Part shown: piece after piece, positions 1 through 7,860 of the stretch | Position numbering within the stretch: position 1 is the stretch's first letter | How the letters are laid out: every line of letters starts with the position of its first letter | Source of the DNA: Enterobacteriaceae bacterium UBA2655 | Lineage (GTDB): Bacteria; Pseudomonadota; Gammaproteobacteria; Enterobacterales; Enterobacteriaceae | DNA: 16,349 nucleotides | Assembly (NCBI GenBank): GCA_002359495.1 | Contig: DENB01000102.1 | Coordinates: 1 to 16,349 of the forward strand | Reading direction: 5' to 3' | The notes under the pieces: model-generated | The model's database searches: none | What the model saw: only the letters and a program-made list of their open reading frames with translations | What the model was told of the DNA's origin: nothing | Made by a program: the position numbers and the translations under genes

Positions 1-394
1 GCCAGAAAGGGCGCGCGCTGGGATAGCGCCGCAGCGCCTGCGCCACCTGACCGACGATCGCCGGCGAGACGCGGGGCATATCCGCCAACAGCACGATCCA
101 GCCGCGCCAGTCGTCGCGCAGGCGTGCGCCGGCCGCCAGGGTCTCCCCAAGCGACTGCGATGCCACCGGTTCGCAAGGCACCTTCATCTGCTGGCAGATT
201 TGCTGAATGAACGCGTAGTCGGGCTGCGTGATGACCTGAACCGGCAGGCCGCTGCGCGTGGCGTTAAGCAGGCTCTGGCCAAACAGCGTCATTCCGTCGT
301 CCAGCCACTGCGCGAGCTTATTACCCTGCCCGCCAGCCGCCCGATAACGTTGGCCTGAGCCTGCGGCGGCCAGCAAAATACCTGTGGTGGTCAT
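1..394 (-). CDS. MobA/MocA-like nucleotidyltransferase, N-terminal part (cut by window edge)
   Basis: The ATG is at 394-392 and the frame stays open for 131 codons to the left edge, so the C-terminus is missing. The protein opens with the nucleotide-binding signature of the MobA-like NTP transferase family: LLAAAGSGQRY (residues 7-16 region), then GNKL (residues 24-27), where the family has a conserved lysine. LLADMP at residues 102-107 matches the LxGDMP/LADMP metal-binding motif. Family members transfer CMP or GMP to molybdopterin (MocA, MobA) in the cytoplasm; the short form with LADMP is most like MocA, the cytidylyltransferase of molybdenum cofactor maturation. The loop is AAAGSGQRY rather than the more usual AAGxGxRxG, so substrate is uncertain. 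It starts 133 bases after the diguanylate cyclase stop. No strong Shine-Dalgarno is visible (an A-rich tract precedes the ATG). Confidence 0.8.
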   Translation of the reverse strand, partial: MTTTGILLAAAGSGQRYRAAGGQGNKLAQWLDDGMTLFGQSLLNATRSGLPVQVITQPDYAFIQQICQQMKVPCEPVASQSLGETLAAGARLRDDWRGWIVLLADMPRVSPAIVGQVAQALRRYPSARPFW

Positions 395-462
395 CTTTTT
401 TCGCCGTTTTCCCGTCTCTTTTCGCTGTGTTAAAAGCGTAGCTGAGAACGGCGGCAAAGGGT

Positions 463-490
463 TTGCCTGTTTTTACCTGTTACTTGCCTG
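463..490. repeat. Three helically phased TTRCCTG heptamers
   Basis: TTGCCTG at 463-469, TTACCTG at 473-479 and TTGCCTG at 484-490 are direct repeats with starts 10 and 11 bases apart, about one helical turn. They lie in the 133-base gap between the diguanylate cyclase stop and the MocA-like start, 69-96 bases before that ATG. The arrangement resembles a binding site for a protein contacting one face of DNA. No regulator is identified, and chance is possible for such short units. Confidence 0.3.
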
Positions 491-527
491 AAAATGCAAT
501 TTTAAAAGGGAATGAGCATGGGGAGGC

Positions 528-1472
528 TTAGCTCAGCGCGACGCCGCGCTTGCCGTTTCTTTTGATGCGATACATCGCCTGGTCGGCGTGCATCAGCGCC
601 GTGGCGAAATCGTCCTGTTTCGCCGCCTGCGCCACGCCGATGGATGCGCCGATAGTGGCGCTGCCGTTGTCCAGCTCGAAGGGCTGGAGCGCCGCATCCA
701 GGCAGGCGTGCGCGATGCGCGTCACCAACGGATGCTCCAGCGCGAAAGGCAGCAGCAGAATAAACTCATCTCCACCCAGCCGACCGAGAACGGCATCGGG
801 CGGGCAGGCGTCGCGCATGCGCTGGCTGAGCTGAATCAACACCTCGTCGCCGCTGCGGTGGCCGAGCGTATCATTGACGTTTTTGAAGTTATCGAGGTCG
901 ATAAAAACGACGCACAGCGAACCCTGCTTTTTCAACAGCGCAAACTGTTCCTGCAAGGCGTGACGGTTGGTTAAACCGGTCAGGGGATCGTGCAGCGCCA
1001 GCGTCGCAAGCTGCGCTTCGTACTGTTTCTCTTTGGTCATGTCGATATGGGTGCCGGTCACTTTCAATGGCTTGCCGTTTTCATCCCATTCAGTAATACG
1101 TCCGCGATCCAGCACCCAGGTGATTTTGTCGTTCTTGCCGATCATCCGGTGCAGCGCTTCGTAATAGGGCGCTTTGCCTTCAATATGATCGTAAAACGCT
1201 TTCAGCACGTAATCGGCATCGTCAGGATGAAGGCATTCACGCCAGGCCTCGAACTGCGCCCTGGTCTCTTTCGGCTGAAAGCCGAGCATTGCGCCCCAGC
1301 GACGATTGAAGATCACCAGCTTGCCGCTCGGCACGTCCAGCTGCCACAGGCAGAGGCCGGTCCCGTCCAGCGCCGCGCTCAGCTTGTTGCGCGCGTCGTG
1401 AGCGATGCGCTTCAAACGGGCATTGTGCTTTTTCAGATTCTGAATCTGCTGTCTGAGCGCTTCTTCCGACAT
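528..1472 (-). CDS. Diguanylate cyclase with N-terminal PAS domain
   Basis: A 314-residue cytoplasmic protein with no signal peptide or membrane segment. Residues 1-32 are a charged, probably helical, linker. Residues about 35-145 look like a PAS_3-type sensor fold, ending in a PAC-like strand (VTGTHIDMT, 138-146) that leads into a signalling helix. Residues about 153-314 are the GGDEF domain: DPLTGLTNR (162-170), FIDLDNFKNVNDTLGH (190-205) and an intact active-site loop RLGGDEF (231-237). It should therefore condense two GTP into c-di-GMP. The inhibitory I-site (RxxD five residues before the loop) is absent; that position reads PPDA. No EAL domain follows. It starts 236 bases downstream of the TolC-type gene on the same strand, so it may have its own promoter. 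A 17-bp dyad lies just before the ATG. Proximity to a type I adhesin locus suggests a role in biofilm control, which is inference. The ligand of the PAS domain cannot be told from sequence. Confidence 0.93.
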   Translation of the reverse strand: MSEEALRQQIQNLKKHNARLKRIAHDARNKLSAALDGTGLCLWQLDVPSGKLVIFNRRWGAMLGFQPKETRAQFEAWRECLHPDDADYVLKAFYDHIEGKAPYYEALHRMIGKNDKITWVLDRGRITEWDENGKPLKVTGTHIDMTKEKQYEAQLATLALHDPLTGLTNRHALQEQFALLKKQGSLCVVFIDLDNFKNVNDTLGHRSGDEVLIQLSQRMRDACPPDAVLGRLGGDEFILLLPFALEHPLVTRIAHACLDAALQPFELDNGSATIGASIGVAQAAKQDDFATALMHADQAMYRIKRNGKRGVALS

Positions 1473-1488
1473 AGCGACTTTACTTAGA

Positions 1489-1505
1489 AAAATAAGACTT
1501 ATTTT
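1489..1505. promoter_or_regulatory. 17-bp dyad upstream of the diguanylate cyclase
   Basis: AAAATAAG-A-CTTATTTT has perfect 8-bp arms around a single central base, ending 16 bases before the start codon at 1472. A one-base centre cannot form a useful RNA hairpin, so a DNA-binding operator is the more natural reading. A weak promoter-like pair on the minus strand (TTTACA followed 16 bases later by CAAAAT) would place the -10 over the dyad. No regulator can be named. Confidence 0.35.
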
Positions 1506-1633
1506 GCCTGCTACAGGGAAGTTGTAAATACGTTAGCAGAAAAAGCGATGACAAGCGCTTAATTGGTGAAAAAACGGGATTTTTGGCGGGCAACTGGGCA
1601 AACAAAGTCAGCACGCCAGGCTGGCGGTGGTTT

Positions 1634-1662
1634 GCCTGCCACCGGGCGGCGCAGGCTTTTTT
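1634..1662 (+). other. GC-rich hairpin followed by T6 on the plus strand
   Basis: GCCTGC (1634-1639) pairs perfectly with GCAGGC (1651-1656), followed by six T on the plus strand (1657-1662). This looks like an intrinsic terminator reading rightward, yet no plus-strand gene is upstream. It could block antisense transcription into the TolC-type gene, or be chance. In the direction of the operon (minus) it lacks a U tract, so I found no clear terminator for the secretion operon in 1473-1708. Confidence 0.25.
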
Positions 1663-1708
1663 ACTTCGCAAAAAACGTCGCAATATTTTCCAACACCCTA
1701 AACGCGGC

Positions 1709-3454
1709 TTAAAGTAAACCTATAACCTTATCAAAAGCGTTTGCGGCGTTAATAAGATTGATATTGCTGCGGTAGGCGTCATACATTGCGTTGACCGCAT
1801 TGAGTTGCGCATTAAGATATTCACTTTCAGCGGAAAGAACGTCCAACAGCGAGCGCTTATTCAGGTAGAACCATTGTTCATAATACATCTGGCGAATGCG
1901 GTTACTCTCTTTAATCAGCGCCTGGAAATTTTTTGCGTTTGCGTAGCTGTTATCACGTTGTTCATACAGAAGATTAAAACGATACTCCATATCACGCCGG
2001 GTTTGCTCCGCATTGATTTTACTGGAAAGCGCGCGATTTACCGCTGCACGCTGCGCGGCGGAGGTCGAACCGCCGTTATAGAGGTTCCATTCCATATTAA
2101 TGCCGGCATTCCAGGCATCCTGGCGTCCCCCATCATCTTTCGCTGTATTTTTAGCCAGCACAAAATTAAAGGCAGGGAGATAATCGCGTTTTATCGCGTC
2201 AGCATTTTTTAAACCCGACTGATATTGATACTCTTCTTTCAGGATCTCCGGGTTGTTCTTTATATTATTTTTTAACGATTTATCGCTGACAAACAGGGAA
2301 TGCCAGTTCAGGCTGGCCGGCACATCGCTGTCGCGTCCCAGCAGGCGGATTAATTTTTGATGGCTGTCGGTAATATTGCTTTTAATTTTAGTAATGCTGG
2401 TAAGCGCCTGCAATTCCCGCGCTTGTGCCTGTACCAATTCACTGCGGCGGCCCTGATCTTGCCTGACAATTTGCGCGAGCATACCCACCAGCTTATCCAT
2501 GCGCGCTTTATGTTCGCTTGAAATACGCAACTGCTCGCCATATTGCTGGATATCAAGCAGGGTCAATATCAGGGAAGTGGTGATTTGGTTACGCGAAATT
2601 TTTACATCTTGTTCGCTGGCTAACGAAGCGGCCTGCGCGCCTTCAGTAGCAAGCGAGGTTTTACCAAAGTCAGTAATTAACGTCGTGACACTCACGCCCA
2701 GGGAACTGTCGCTGAGATTTTTTTGCGACGTATTAACATTGCCGCTGCCGAACTGACGCAGCGGCGAATTTGACGTCAGCTTGAGTTGCGGCATGCGCTT
2801 GCCTTTGATTTGGTCTATATCATTTTGCGCCGCCTCAAAGTTCGCATGAGCGCCCTTCACTTCGGTACTATAGGCGAGCCCTTCACGCAATATTTTCTTC
2901 AGCCAGGCGCGTGTTGCCCAGGCATCTCCCACTTTTTGGCGCTCATGCCACTCTGCAGATGAAGGATTGTCTGTCGCTGGCGCATCAATGCGGGCATTCA
3001 CCACCATCACCTCATCCTGCCATGATTCAACATAGGGTTGAGGTTCTGTCGCGGGCTGGTCTGTTTTGGCCGTGGGCGTTGCGCCGCTGCTGTCGTCCGC
3101 AACGTTAAGGGGACGGAAATGTATTGTCGCCGCGCGTCGCTTCGGCGTCGTTGGCTGAACCGGCGACGTGGGCTGGGTTTGTATCGTCGGCTCCAGCGGG
3201 GTTTGCGCCTGCGGAGTCGGCTGGGTTTGTGTCTGCCGGGTTGGCTGAGGCTGTGCCTGCGGAGTCGTGGTCAGAAAGCGCTGCGATTGCGCATTTTCCG
3301 TTTGGGGATTTACCGTCTGTGATTTTACCGTTTCATTCGCGATACCGCTTAGCTCAACGAAAAGCATCAGCTCGTTCTGAGCATGCGAGGCGGCAGGCAG
3401 CAAGGTTCCTAACGCGACTAACAGGCGATTCAAGTAGGTTAACTGGAATTTCAT
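1709..3454 (-). CDS. TolC-family outer-membrane channel of the type I secretion system
   Basis: A 581-residue exported protein. Residues 1-25 form a signal peptide ending ASHA before QNE. Residues about 45-140 are low-complexity, dominated by P, Q and T with short recurring units such as TQTQPTPQAQ. From about residue 180 the sequence follows the outer-membrane efflux pattern: long amphipathic helices, a GxG-containing strand region near SLGVSVTTLITDFGK, and a second copy with INMEWNLYNGGST. It should form the trimeric beta-barrel and periplasmic tunnel through which the adhesin leaves the cell, docking on the HlyD-type adaptor. LapE/TolC relatives are typically about 430-490 residues, so the surplus is the N-terminal P/Q/T region. 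Its ATG overlaps the stop of the adaptor gene by one base (TAATG at 3456-3452), implying translational coupling. It is the last gene of the operon. Confidence 0.92.
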   Translation of the reverse strand: MKFQLTYLNRLLVALGTLLPAASHAQNELMLFVELSGIANETVKSQTVNPQTENAQSQRFLTTTPQAQPQPTRQTQTQPTPQAQTPLEPTIQTQPTSPVQPTTPKRRAATIHFRPLNVADDSSGATPTAKTDQPATEPQPYVESWQDEVMVVNARIDAPATDNPSSAEWHERQKVGDAWATRAWLKKILREGLAYSTEVKGAHANFEAAQNDIDQIKGKRMPQLKLTSNSPLRQFGSGNVNTSQKNLSDSSLGVSVTTLITDFGKTSLATEGAQAASLASEQDVKISRNQITTSLILTLLDIQQYGEQLRISSEHKARMDKLVGMLAQIVRQDQGRRSELVQAQARELQALTSITKIKSNITDSHQKLIRLLGRDSDVPASLNWHSLFVSDKSLKNNIKNNPEILKEEYQYQSGLKNADAIKRDYLPAFNFVLAKNTAKDDGGRQDAWNAGINMEWNLYNGGSTSAAQRAAVNRALSSKINAEQTRRDMEYRFNLLYEQRDNSYANAKNFQALIKESNRIRQMYYEQWFYLNKRSLLDVLSAESEYLNAQLNAVNAMYDAYRSNINLINAANAFDKVIGLL

Positions 3455-4689
3455 TATCTTTCTCTGAAGGCTTCACGCGCTTTAAAAACAGGTTTAAGAA
3501 TGTAATCAGCAATGCTTTTCGATCCTGTACGAATCTCCACATTGGCCAGCATGCCAGGCAGAATGGGAAAAACTTTTCCCTTTAAGCGGAGATCGGCGCT
3601 GTTGGTGCGGATATAAACGCGGTAATAATTTGCATCGTTACGCCCCTGCCGCGCTTTTTCTTCATCTTTTAACGTATCAGGCGAAATACTTTCGATTACG
3701 CCTTTCAGTGCGCCATAGATGGAATAATCATAAGCGGTAATTTTAACCGTCGCAGATAAGCCGGGACGTAAAAAGGCCACGTCGCCAGGTTTAATATGGG
3801 TCTCAATCAGCAGCTGATCTTCCAGAGGAATAATCGTCATGATTTCTCCTCCCTGAGGAATAACGCCACCCAGAGTCGTTACTTTAATGCTGTTTACTGT
3901 GCCCCTGACTGGCGCGACAATCGTGGTGCGATTCATTATATCGGCGCGCGCCGTTAAATTTTCGCTGGTTTGCGCCAGCTCGCTCTCATATTTTACCAGT
4001 TCGCTATTCGCATCCGCCCGGAACTTATTTTCACGCTCGGCGATTTGCAATCGCAGGTCGTTAGCCTGGCGCTTCATGCGTAATAACTCGACTTCGGACA
4101 TTAAGCCCTTGCTTACCAGAGGCGCGGATAAATTGATTTCATTTTCTGCCAGCTTCAGGCTGTTACGTTGCGTGGCGGTGCTTTCCGCAAGCATTTTTTT
4201 TCGCGCTGCCCAAGCCTGGGTTTCATTATTGACGATAGAAATGTTTGATTTAACATCATCGGGAAATGCCAGAGGCGCATTGTAAGCCTCAGCGCGCAGG
4301 CGAGATATTGTGCCTTTAAGCCCCTCGATTTTTGAAATGCCTTCACGATAAATGGCTTTGGCGCGGGTGGGATCGATTTTTGCCAGCGTCGCTCCCTTTT
4401 CAACGATTTCGCCTTCGCGCACATGCAATTCTTCGAGAATGCCTCCTTCCAGACTCTGGACAACTTTCTCTTTACTGGCGGGAATTACCGTACCTTCGCC
4501 AAGCGTAATCTCTTCCACCTGAGCAAACCATGCCCATACGCCGGCAGAAATCGTAATCGCCATAATCAAATATAACATCACCATCGACATTGGCGTTTTC
4601 TGCGTAATCATCGCGGCGCGTAAATCCTGAACAAAAGGAAGATCCTGCCGGGTTAATTTACCCTGCGGGTTTATAAAGGTTTTTTTCAT
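3454..4689 (-). CDS. HlyD-family type I secretion periplasmic adaptor
   Basis: A 411-residue membrane fusion protein. A short cytoplasmic N-terminus (1-33) precedes one membrane helix at about 34-56 (MSMVMLYLIMAITISAGVWA region). A first lipoyl half follows (GEGTVIPASKEKVVQSLEGG, 64-83, then VREGEIVEKGATLAKID). Residues about 115-250 are helical hairpin, then come the second lipoyl half (IVAPVRGTVNSIKV) and a beta-barrel region. The C-terminus (LPGMLANVEIRTGSKSIADYIL) matches the conserved end of HlyD/LapC proteins. It should bridge the inner-membrane ABC transporter and the TolC-type channel. It starts 20 bases after the ABC gene stop and ends in a one-base overlap with the channel gene. The Shine-Dalgarno is weak, in keeping with translation coupled to upstream genes. 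Confidence 0.95.
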   Translation of the reverse strand: MKKTFINPQGKLTRQDLPFVQDLRAAMITQKTPMSMVMLYLIMAITISAGVWAWFAQVEEITLGEGTVIPASKEKVVQSLEGGILEELHVREGEIVEKGATLAKIDPTRAKAIYREGISKIEGLKGTISRLRAEAYNAPLAFPDDVKSNISIVNNETQAWAARKKMLAESTATQRNSLKLAENEINLSAPLVSKGLMSEVELLRMKRQANDLRLQIAERENKFRADANSELVKYESELAQTSENLTARADIMNRTTIVAPVRGTVNSIKVTTLGGVIPQGGEIMTIIPLEDQLLIETHIKPGDVAFLRPGLSATVKITAYDYSIYGALKGVIESISPDTLKDEEKARQGRNDANYYRVYIRTNSADLRLKGKVFPILPGMLANVEIRTGSKSIADYILKPVFKAREAFRER

Positions 4690-4709
4690 GACGATTTTCG
4701 GTAAGCCTG

Positions 4710-6860
4710 TTAATCTTTTTTAGTTAAATTATTCAAAACTGCATTCTTTTCACCGTCAGCCACGATTTCTCCCCCATCGATAACAATCAGACGGTCAACA
4801 ATATCGAGCAGAGAGAAGCGATGCGTAACTAATACCAGCGTTCGCCCGCTCATGGCGCGTTTCAGATAATTAATAAATACCATTTCGCTCATCGCATCCA
4901 TTGAACTGGTCGGCTCATCCATCAATATCATTTTCGGCTGTAACAGCAATGAGCGCGCCAGCGACACTAATTGTTTTTGACCGCCCGAGAGGTTCTGGCC
5001 CATTTCGCCGATCGACATATCGTAACCGCGCGGGTGGCTCGCCGCGATGCGGTCAACGCCAGTCATGCGCGCCACCGCAAGAATCGCCTCGCTGCTGGCA
5101 TCAGGCATCCCCAGCGTTATATTCTCACGCAGCGTGCCGTTGAACAGCCGGTTATCCTGGCCGACATAGCCCACCGAAGTGCGCCAGTCGGCAGGATCGA
5201 TCTGCCCGCAGTCCAGATTATCCAGCAGCAGTTTCCCTTTTGTCGGCGTGTAGAGTCGGGCCAGGATGCGCAGCAGCGTCGATTTGCCGCTGCCGATATT
5301 GCCGATAATGCCGACTCGCTCGCCCTGTTTAATGGTCACGTTAATGTTTTTCAGAATTTCACGGACATCACGAGGATCGCTGGCCGGATAGCTGAAAGAG
5401 ACGTTTTTCAACGTCAGGCTGCCTTCCAGATGTTGCAGAGAAAGATAGTTACGCTCTTCGTCGCGTTCGCGCGGCATCGTCATCAAACGGTTTAACGAGG
5501 TCAGCGCGGCTTTTGCCTGCTGAAAGCGCAGCGCCAGACCGGTGACTGCGGCCAGCGGCTGCAAGGCGCGCCCGGAGAGGATAACCGTGCCGATCATTCC
5601 CCCCATCGTTAATTCACCTGCGGTGATGAGATAAACCCCCATCACGACAATCACCACGGTCGAAAGCTGCTGAATAAAAGCCACACTGTAGGTGGTCAGC
5701 ATGGATAACGTTTTGGATTTCATCGCTGATGCGGAAGCCAGCGCGCTGTAATCATCCCAGCGTTTCTGCATTACGCCTTCGCCGCCTACGGCTTTAATCG
5801 ATTCCAGCCCTTCAACGGTTTGGATCAATAAGCCCTGCTTCATCGAGGCTTCTCGCAGATTCGCCTGCATCGTGCGCGCCAGTGGCCACTGGATCATGAC
5901 GCTCAGCAGCAAAACTACGGGGATGGTGGCTAAAGGCACGATCACTAACGGGCCGCCGATCAGATAAATCAAGAAAACAAACAGCAGCACGAATGGCAGA
6001 TCGGAGAGCGAAGCCAGTGTGGCCGAGGTGATAAAGTCCCTGACCGATTCGAACTCCCGCAGCTGGTTAGCAAATGAACCCGATGAGGTGGGCTTCGCCT
6101 CCATATTGATCGCCATTAGCTGCCGAAACAGCGCTGAGCCCAACAGTAGATCGACTTTCTTACCCGCGGTGTCGATCAACCGCGCCCTGATCAGCCGCGT
6201 CAGGAATTCAAAAATCATGGCGATGCCGACGCCAATCGCAAGGGACCACAGGGTGACAAACGCCTGAGTGGGCACCACGCGGTCATAGACGTTCATGGTA
6301 AAAAATGTGGATGCCAGGGTCAGAATATTCGCCACCAGCGCCGCCAGCGCCGCGCTGGTAAAATAACGACGATAACGCCATATCACACTGAATAACCAGT
6401 GCCCTTTCTTTCCGGCCTCCGGTAAAAAAGCGTCATCATTTCCCGCCCTGAGAGCAGGCTGGCGGCTACTCAGCAGCATGTAGCCGTTCATCAGCTGAGC
6501 CAGCTGTTCCTCGCTCATCTGCGTTTCGCCACCGCCATTTTCAGCCAGGCAAACTGACCACGTCTTTTTCTTACCCTGCCCGGCGCGCTGCTTCAGAATA
6601 AGAAAGCTACCCTCTTTGGTCGCCGCTATGGCAGGCAGCAACCAATCATGCAATGAATCCAGCTCATGTGTAACCCAGGCACAATTAACGCCATTTTGCT
6701 CCAGCATGCGCTGCGCAATTTGCGGCGTTAATTTTTCGCCCTTCGGTAATCCGGCATAAAGCGCGTTATCGCTTTTATTTAGATTATAATAATCAGCAAT
6801 CCATCGGACGGCCCAGAGTAACTCATCATTTTTTTTCACGGGTATTTTGGCGTGATTCAT
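4710..6860 (-). CDS. Type I secretion permease/ATPase with inactive C39-like domain (LapB/HlyB type)
   Basis: 716 residues from the ATG at 6860; a TTG three codons upstream (6869) is possible, but neither has a good ribosome site. Residues about 10-130 have the size and pattern of a C39 peptidase-like domain, but there is no cysteine where the catalytic one would be (LLWAVRWIADYYN, about 14-26), so it is a substrate-docking domain, not a protease. Residues about 165-450 are the six-helix ABC exporter membrane domain (FFTMNVYDRVVPTQAF, about 186-201). The ATPase has Walker A GNIGSGKST (520-528), Q-loop VGQD (about 566-569), signature LSGGQKQ (625-631), Walker B MILMDEP (644-650) and switch H680. 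It should power export of the adhesin across both membranes with the HlyD- and TolC-type partners. It lies 20 bases after the OmpA-family gene and 20 before the adaptor. Confidence 0.95.
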   Translation of the reverse strand: MNHAKIPVKKNDELLWAVRWIADYYNLNKSDNALYAGLPKGEKLTPQIAQRMLEQNGVNCAWVTHELDSLHDWLLPAIAATKEGSFLILKQRAGQGKKKTWSVCLAENGGGETQMSEEQLAQLMNGYMLLSSRQPALRAGNDDAFLPEAGKKGHWLFSVIWRYRRYFTSAALAALVANILTLASTFFTMNVYDRVVPTQAFVTLWSLAIGVGIAMIFEFLTRLIRARLIDTAGKKVDLLLGSALFRQLMAINMEAKPTSSGSFANQLREFESVRDFITSATLASLSDLPFVLLFVFLIYLIGGPLVIVPLATIPVVLLLSVMIQWPLARTMQANLREASMKQGLLIQTVEGLESIKAVGGEGVMQKRWDDYSALASASAMKSKTLSMLTTYSVAFIQQLSTVVIVVMGVYLITAGELTMGGMIGTVILSGRALQPLAAVTGLALRFQQAKAALTSLNRLMTMPRERDEERNYLSLQHLEGSLTLKNVSFSYPASDPRDVREILKNINVTIKQGERVGIIGNIGSGKSTLLRILARLYTPTKGKLLLDNLDCGQIDPADWRTSVGYVGQDNRLFNGTLRENITLGMPDASSEAILAVARMTGVDRIAASHPRGYDMSIGEMGQNLSGGQKQLVSLARSLLLQPKMILMDEPTSSMDAMSEMVFINYLKRAMSGRTLVLVTHRFSLLDIVDRLIVIDGGEIVADGEKNAVLNNLTKKD

Positions 6861-6880
6861 TTTATGCAACTATTTTGTAA

Positions 6881-7795
6881 TCAATCAACAATATATAACG
6901 TAACCCGGCGACCTTTATCAGAGCACGGTTCAGCTTTACCGCTTTTCTCTTTTTGGCATCCGTTATTTAACGTTGTATTTTCTGGCTGCTGCATCTGGAT
7001 GCGGCTTTCCGGCACGCCTTGTTCGATTAACCGCGTTTTAACCGTCTGCGCCCGGCGTTCGCCTAAGACCTTACCATCCTTCCAGAAGCCCCAGTTGTCT
7101 CGCCAGTTAATCACAATAACGCGATATTGTGGGTTGGCATTCAGTTTCTGGGCAACCTGATAAATATTTTGATCACCTTTCTCCAGAATATCCTGCGCGT
7201 TAGCCCTGCCTACCGTAAACGGAATATTGAATACGTTTTTGACCGAGTTATAGTTCACTGGCGCTGACTGGACAGCGTCGCCTTTACAGGGTACCGCTTT
7301 CGAGGCCCGGCTACGTATCACTGACAGCTTGCTCTGCTGCAGTAACGTTGTGCCCCGCGCGTCGTCAACGGACACCGGCAAGGTCGAGCGGATGTCTTCG
7401 TTGATAACCAGATAATAAAGCTCATTGCTCTCCACATCTGCAACGATTTTAGGATTTCTTTTACCAGAATAAGTTGGCGCATCATTGTAGTATTGTTCAA
7501 TAGAGTGCTGCCCGCCTTTCAGGCAGAAGCGGGTATAGTCACCGGGCTTTAATGCTGACTGTAGTTCGCCATCAATATAAATATTTGCCGTGGGTTTGCT
7601 CGCCTCAATATTCTTATCATTTTTTTCATAAAAAATATAAAACTCTGAAGGAGGCGCGTTTTGCTCGTCATCAGTAATAATTTTATTTTGATTATTATCC
7701 TGGCTATTCGCTGGCTGTGCTGATGCTACCGTATTTGCCTGCGTCAGCAAAATAGCAGGCAAAATGAATCCTTTCAAAATGGTTTTAACGTTCAT
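6881..7795 (-). CDS. OmpA-family envelope protein in the secretion operon
   Basis: 304 residues from the ATG at 7795, chosen because it gives a clean signal peptide (MNVKTILKGF to ASAQPA). The frame is open to an earlier start at 7846, which lies inside the adhesin/OmpA stem-loop and would add 17 residues unlike a signal sequence. Residues about 50-175 resemble the DUF2846 beta-sandwich (FYIFYEKND, IYIDGELQSALKPGDYTRFCLKGG); there is no eight-stranded barrel. Residues about 189-304 form an OmpA-like peptidoglycan-binding domain: the GxTD region reads INWRDNWG, followed by GERRAQTVK and the terminal GRRVTLYI. Two cysteines (about residues 280 and 291) sit where E. coli OmpA has its C-terminal disulfide. 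The expected location is periplasmic or outer-membrane associated, bound to peptidoglycan. Its position between adhesin and transporter implies a role in anchoring or assembling the secretion apparatus, or in retaining the adhesin; this is inference. Confidence 0.85.
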   Translation of the reverse strand: MNVKTILKGFILPAILLTQANTVASAQPANSQDNNQNKIITDDEQNAPPSEFYIFYEKNDKNIEASKPTANIYIDGELQSALKPGDYTRFCLKGGQHSIEQYYNDAPTYSGKRNPKIVADVESNELYYLVINEDIRSTLPVSVDDARGTTLLQQSKLSVIRSRASKAVPCKGDAVQSAPVNYNSVKNVFNIPFTVGRANAQDILEKGDQNIYQVAQKLNANPQYRVIVINWRDNWGFWKDGKVLGERRAQTVKTRLIEQGVPESRIQMQQPENTTLNNGCQKEKSGKAEPCSDKGRRVTLYIVD

Positions 7796-7817
7796 GTTAT
7801 TTACTCGATTGCTTATG

Positions 7818-7852
7818 ATAGCCCTGGCATAGCTTTCGTATGCCAAGGCTAT
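7818..7852 (-). promoter_or_regulatory. 14-bp stem-loop between adhesin and OmpA-family genes
   Basis: Arms 7818-7831 and 7839-7852 pair over 14 positions around a 7-base loop. The single mismatch (7824/7846) becomes a G-U wobble in the minus-strand transcript, so the operon mRNA can form an uninterrupted 14-bp stem. It begins 9 bases after the adhesin stop codon and ends 22 bases before the OmpA-family ATG. In the operon direction no U tract follows, so it is unlikely to be a simple terminator. It may stabilise the adhesin mRNA end, act as a processing site, or reduce read-through. On the plus strand TTTTT follows it, but no plus-strand gene is present. Confidence 0.6.
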
Positions 7853-7860
7853 TTTTACGA

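Noticed and set aside
1480..1683. 67-codon frame between the TolC-type gene and the diguanylate cyclase
   Set aside because: No ribosome site or recognisable features; it spans the dyad and hairpin and ends just before the cyclase start.
6861..6869. TTG start for the ABC transporter (719 residues)
   Set aside because: An ATG three codons downstream is the simpler choice; neither has a convincing Shine-Dalgarno, so the doubt remains small but real.
7796..7846. Upstream start for the OmpA-family gene (321 residues)
   Set aside because: The extra 17 residues come from the intercistronic stem-loop and would bury the signal peptide; the start at 7795 fits better.
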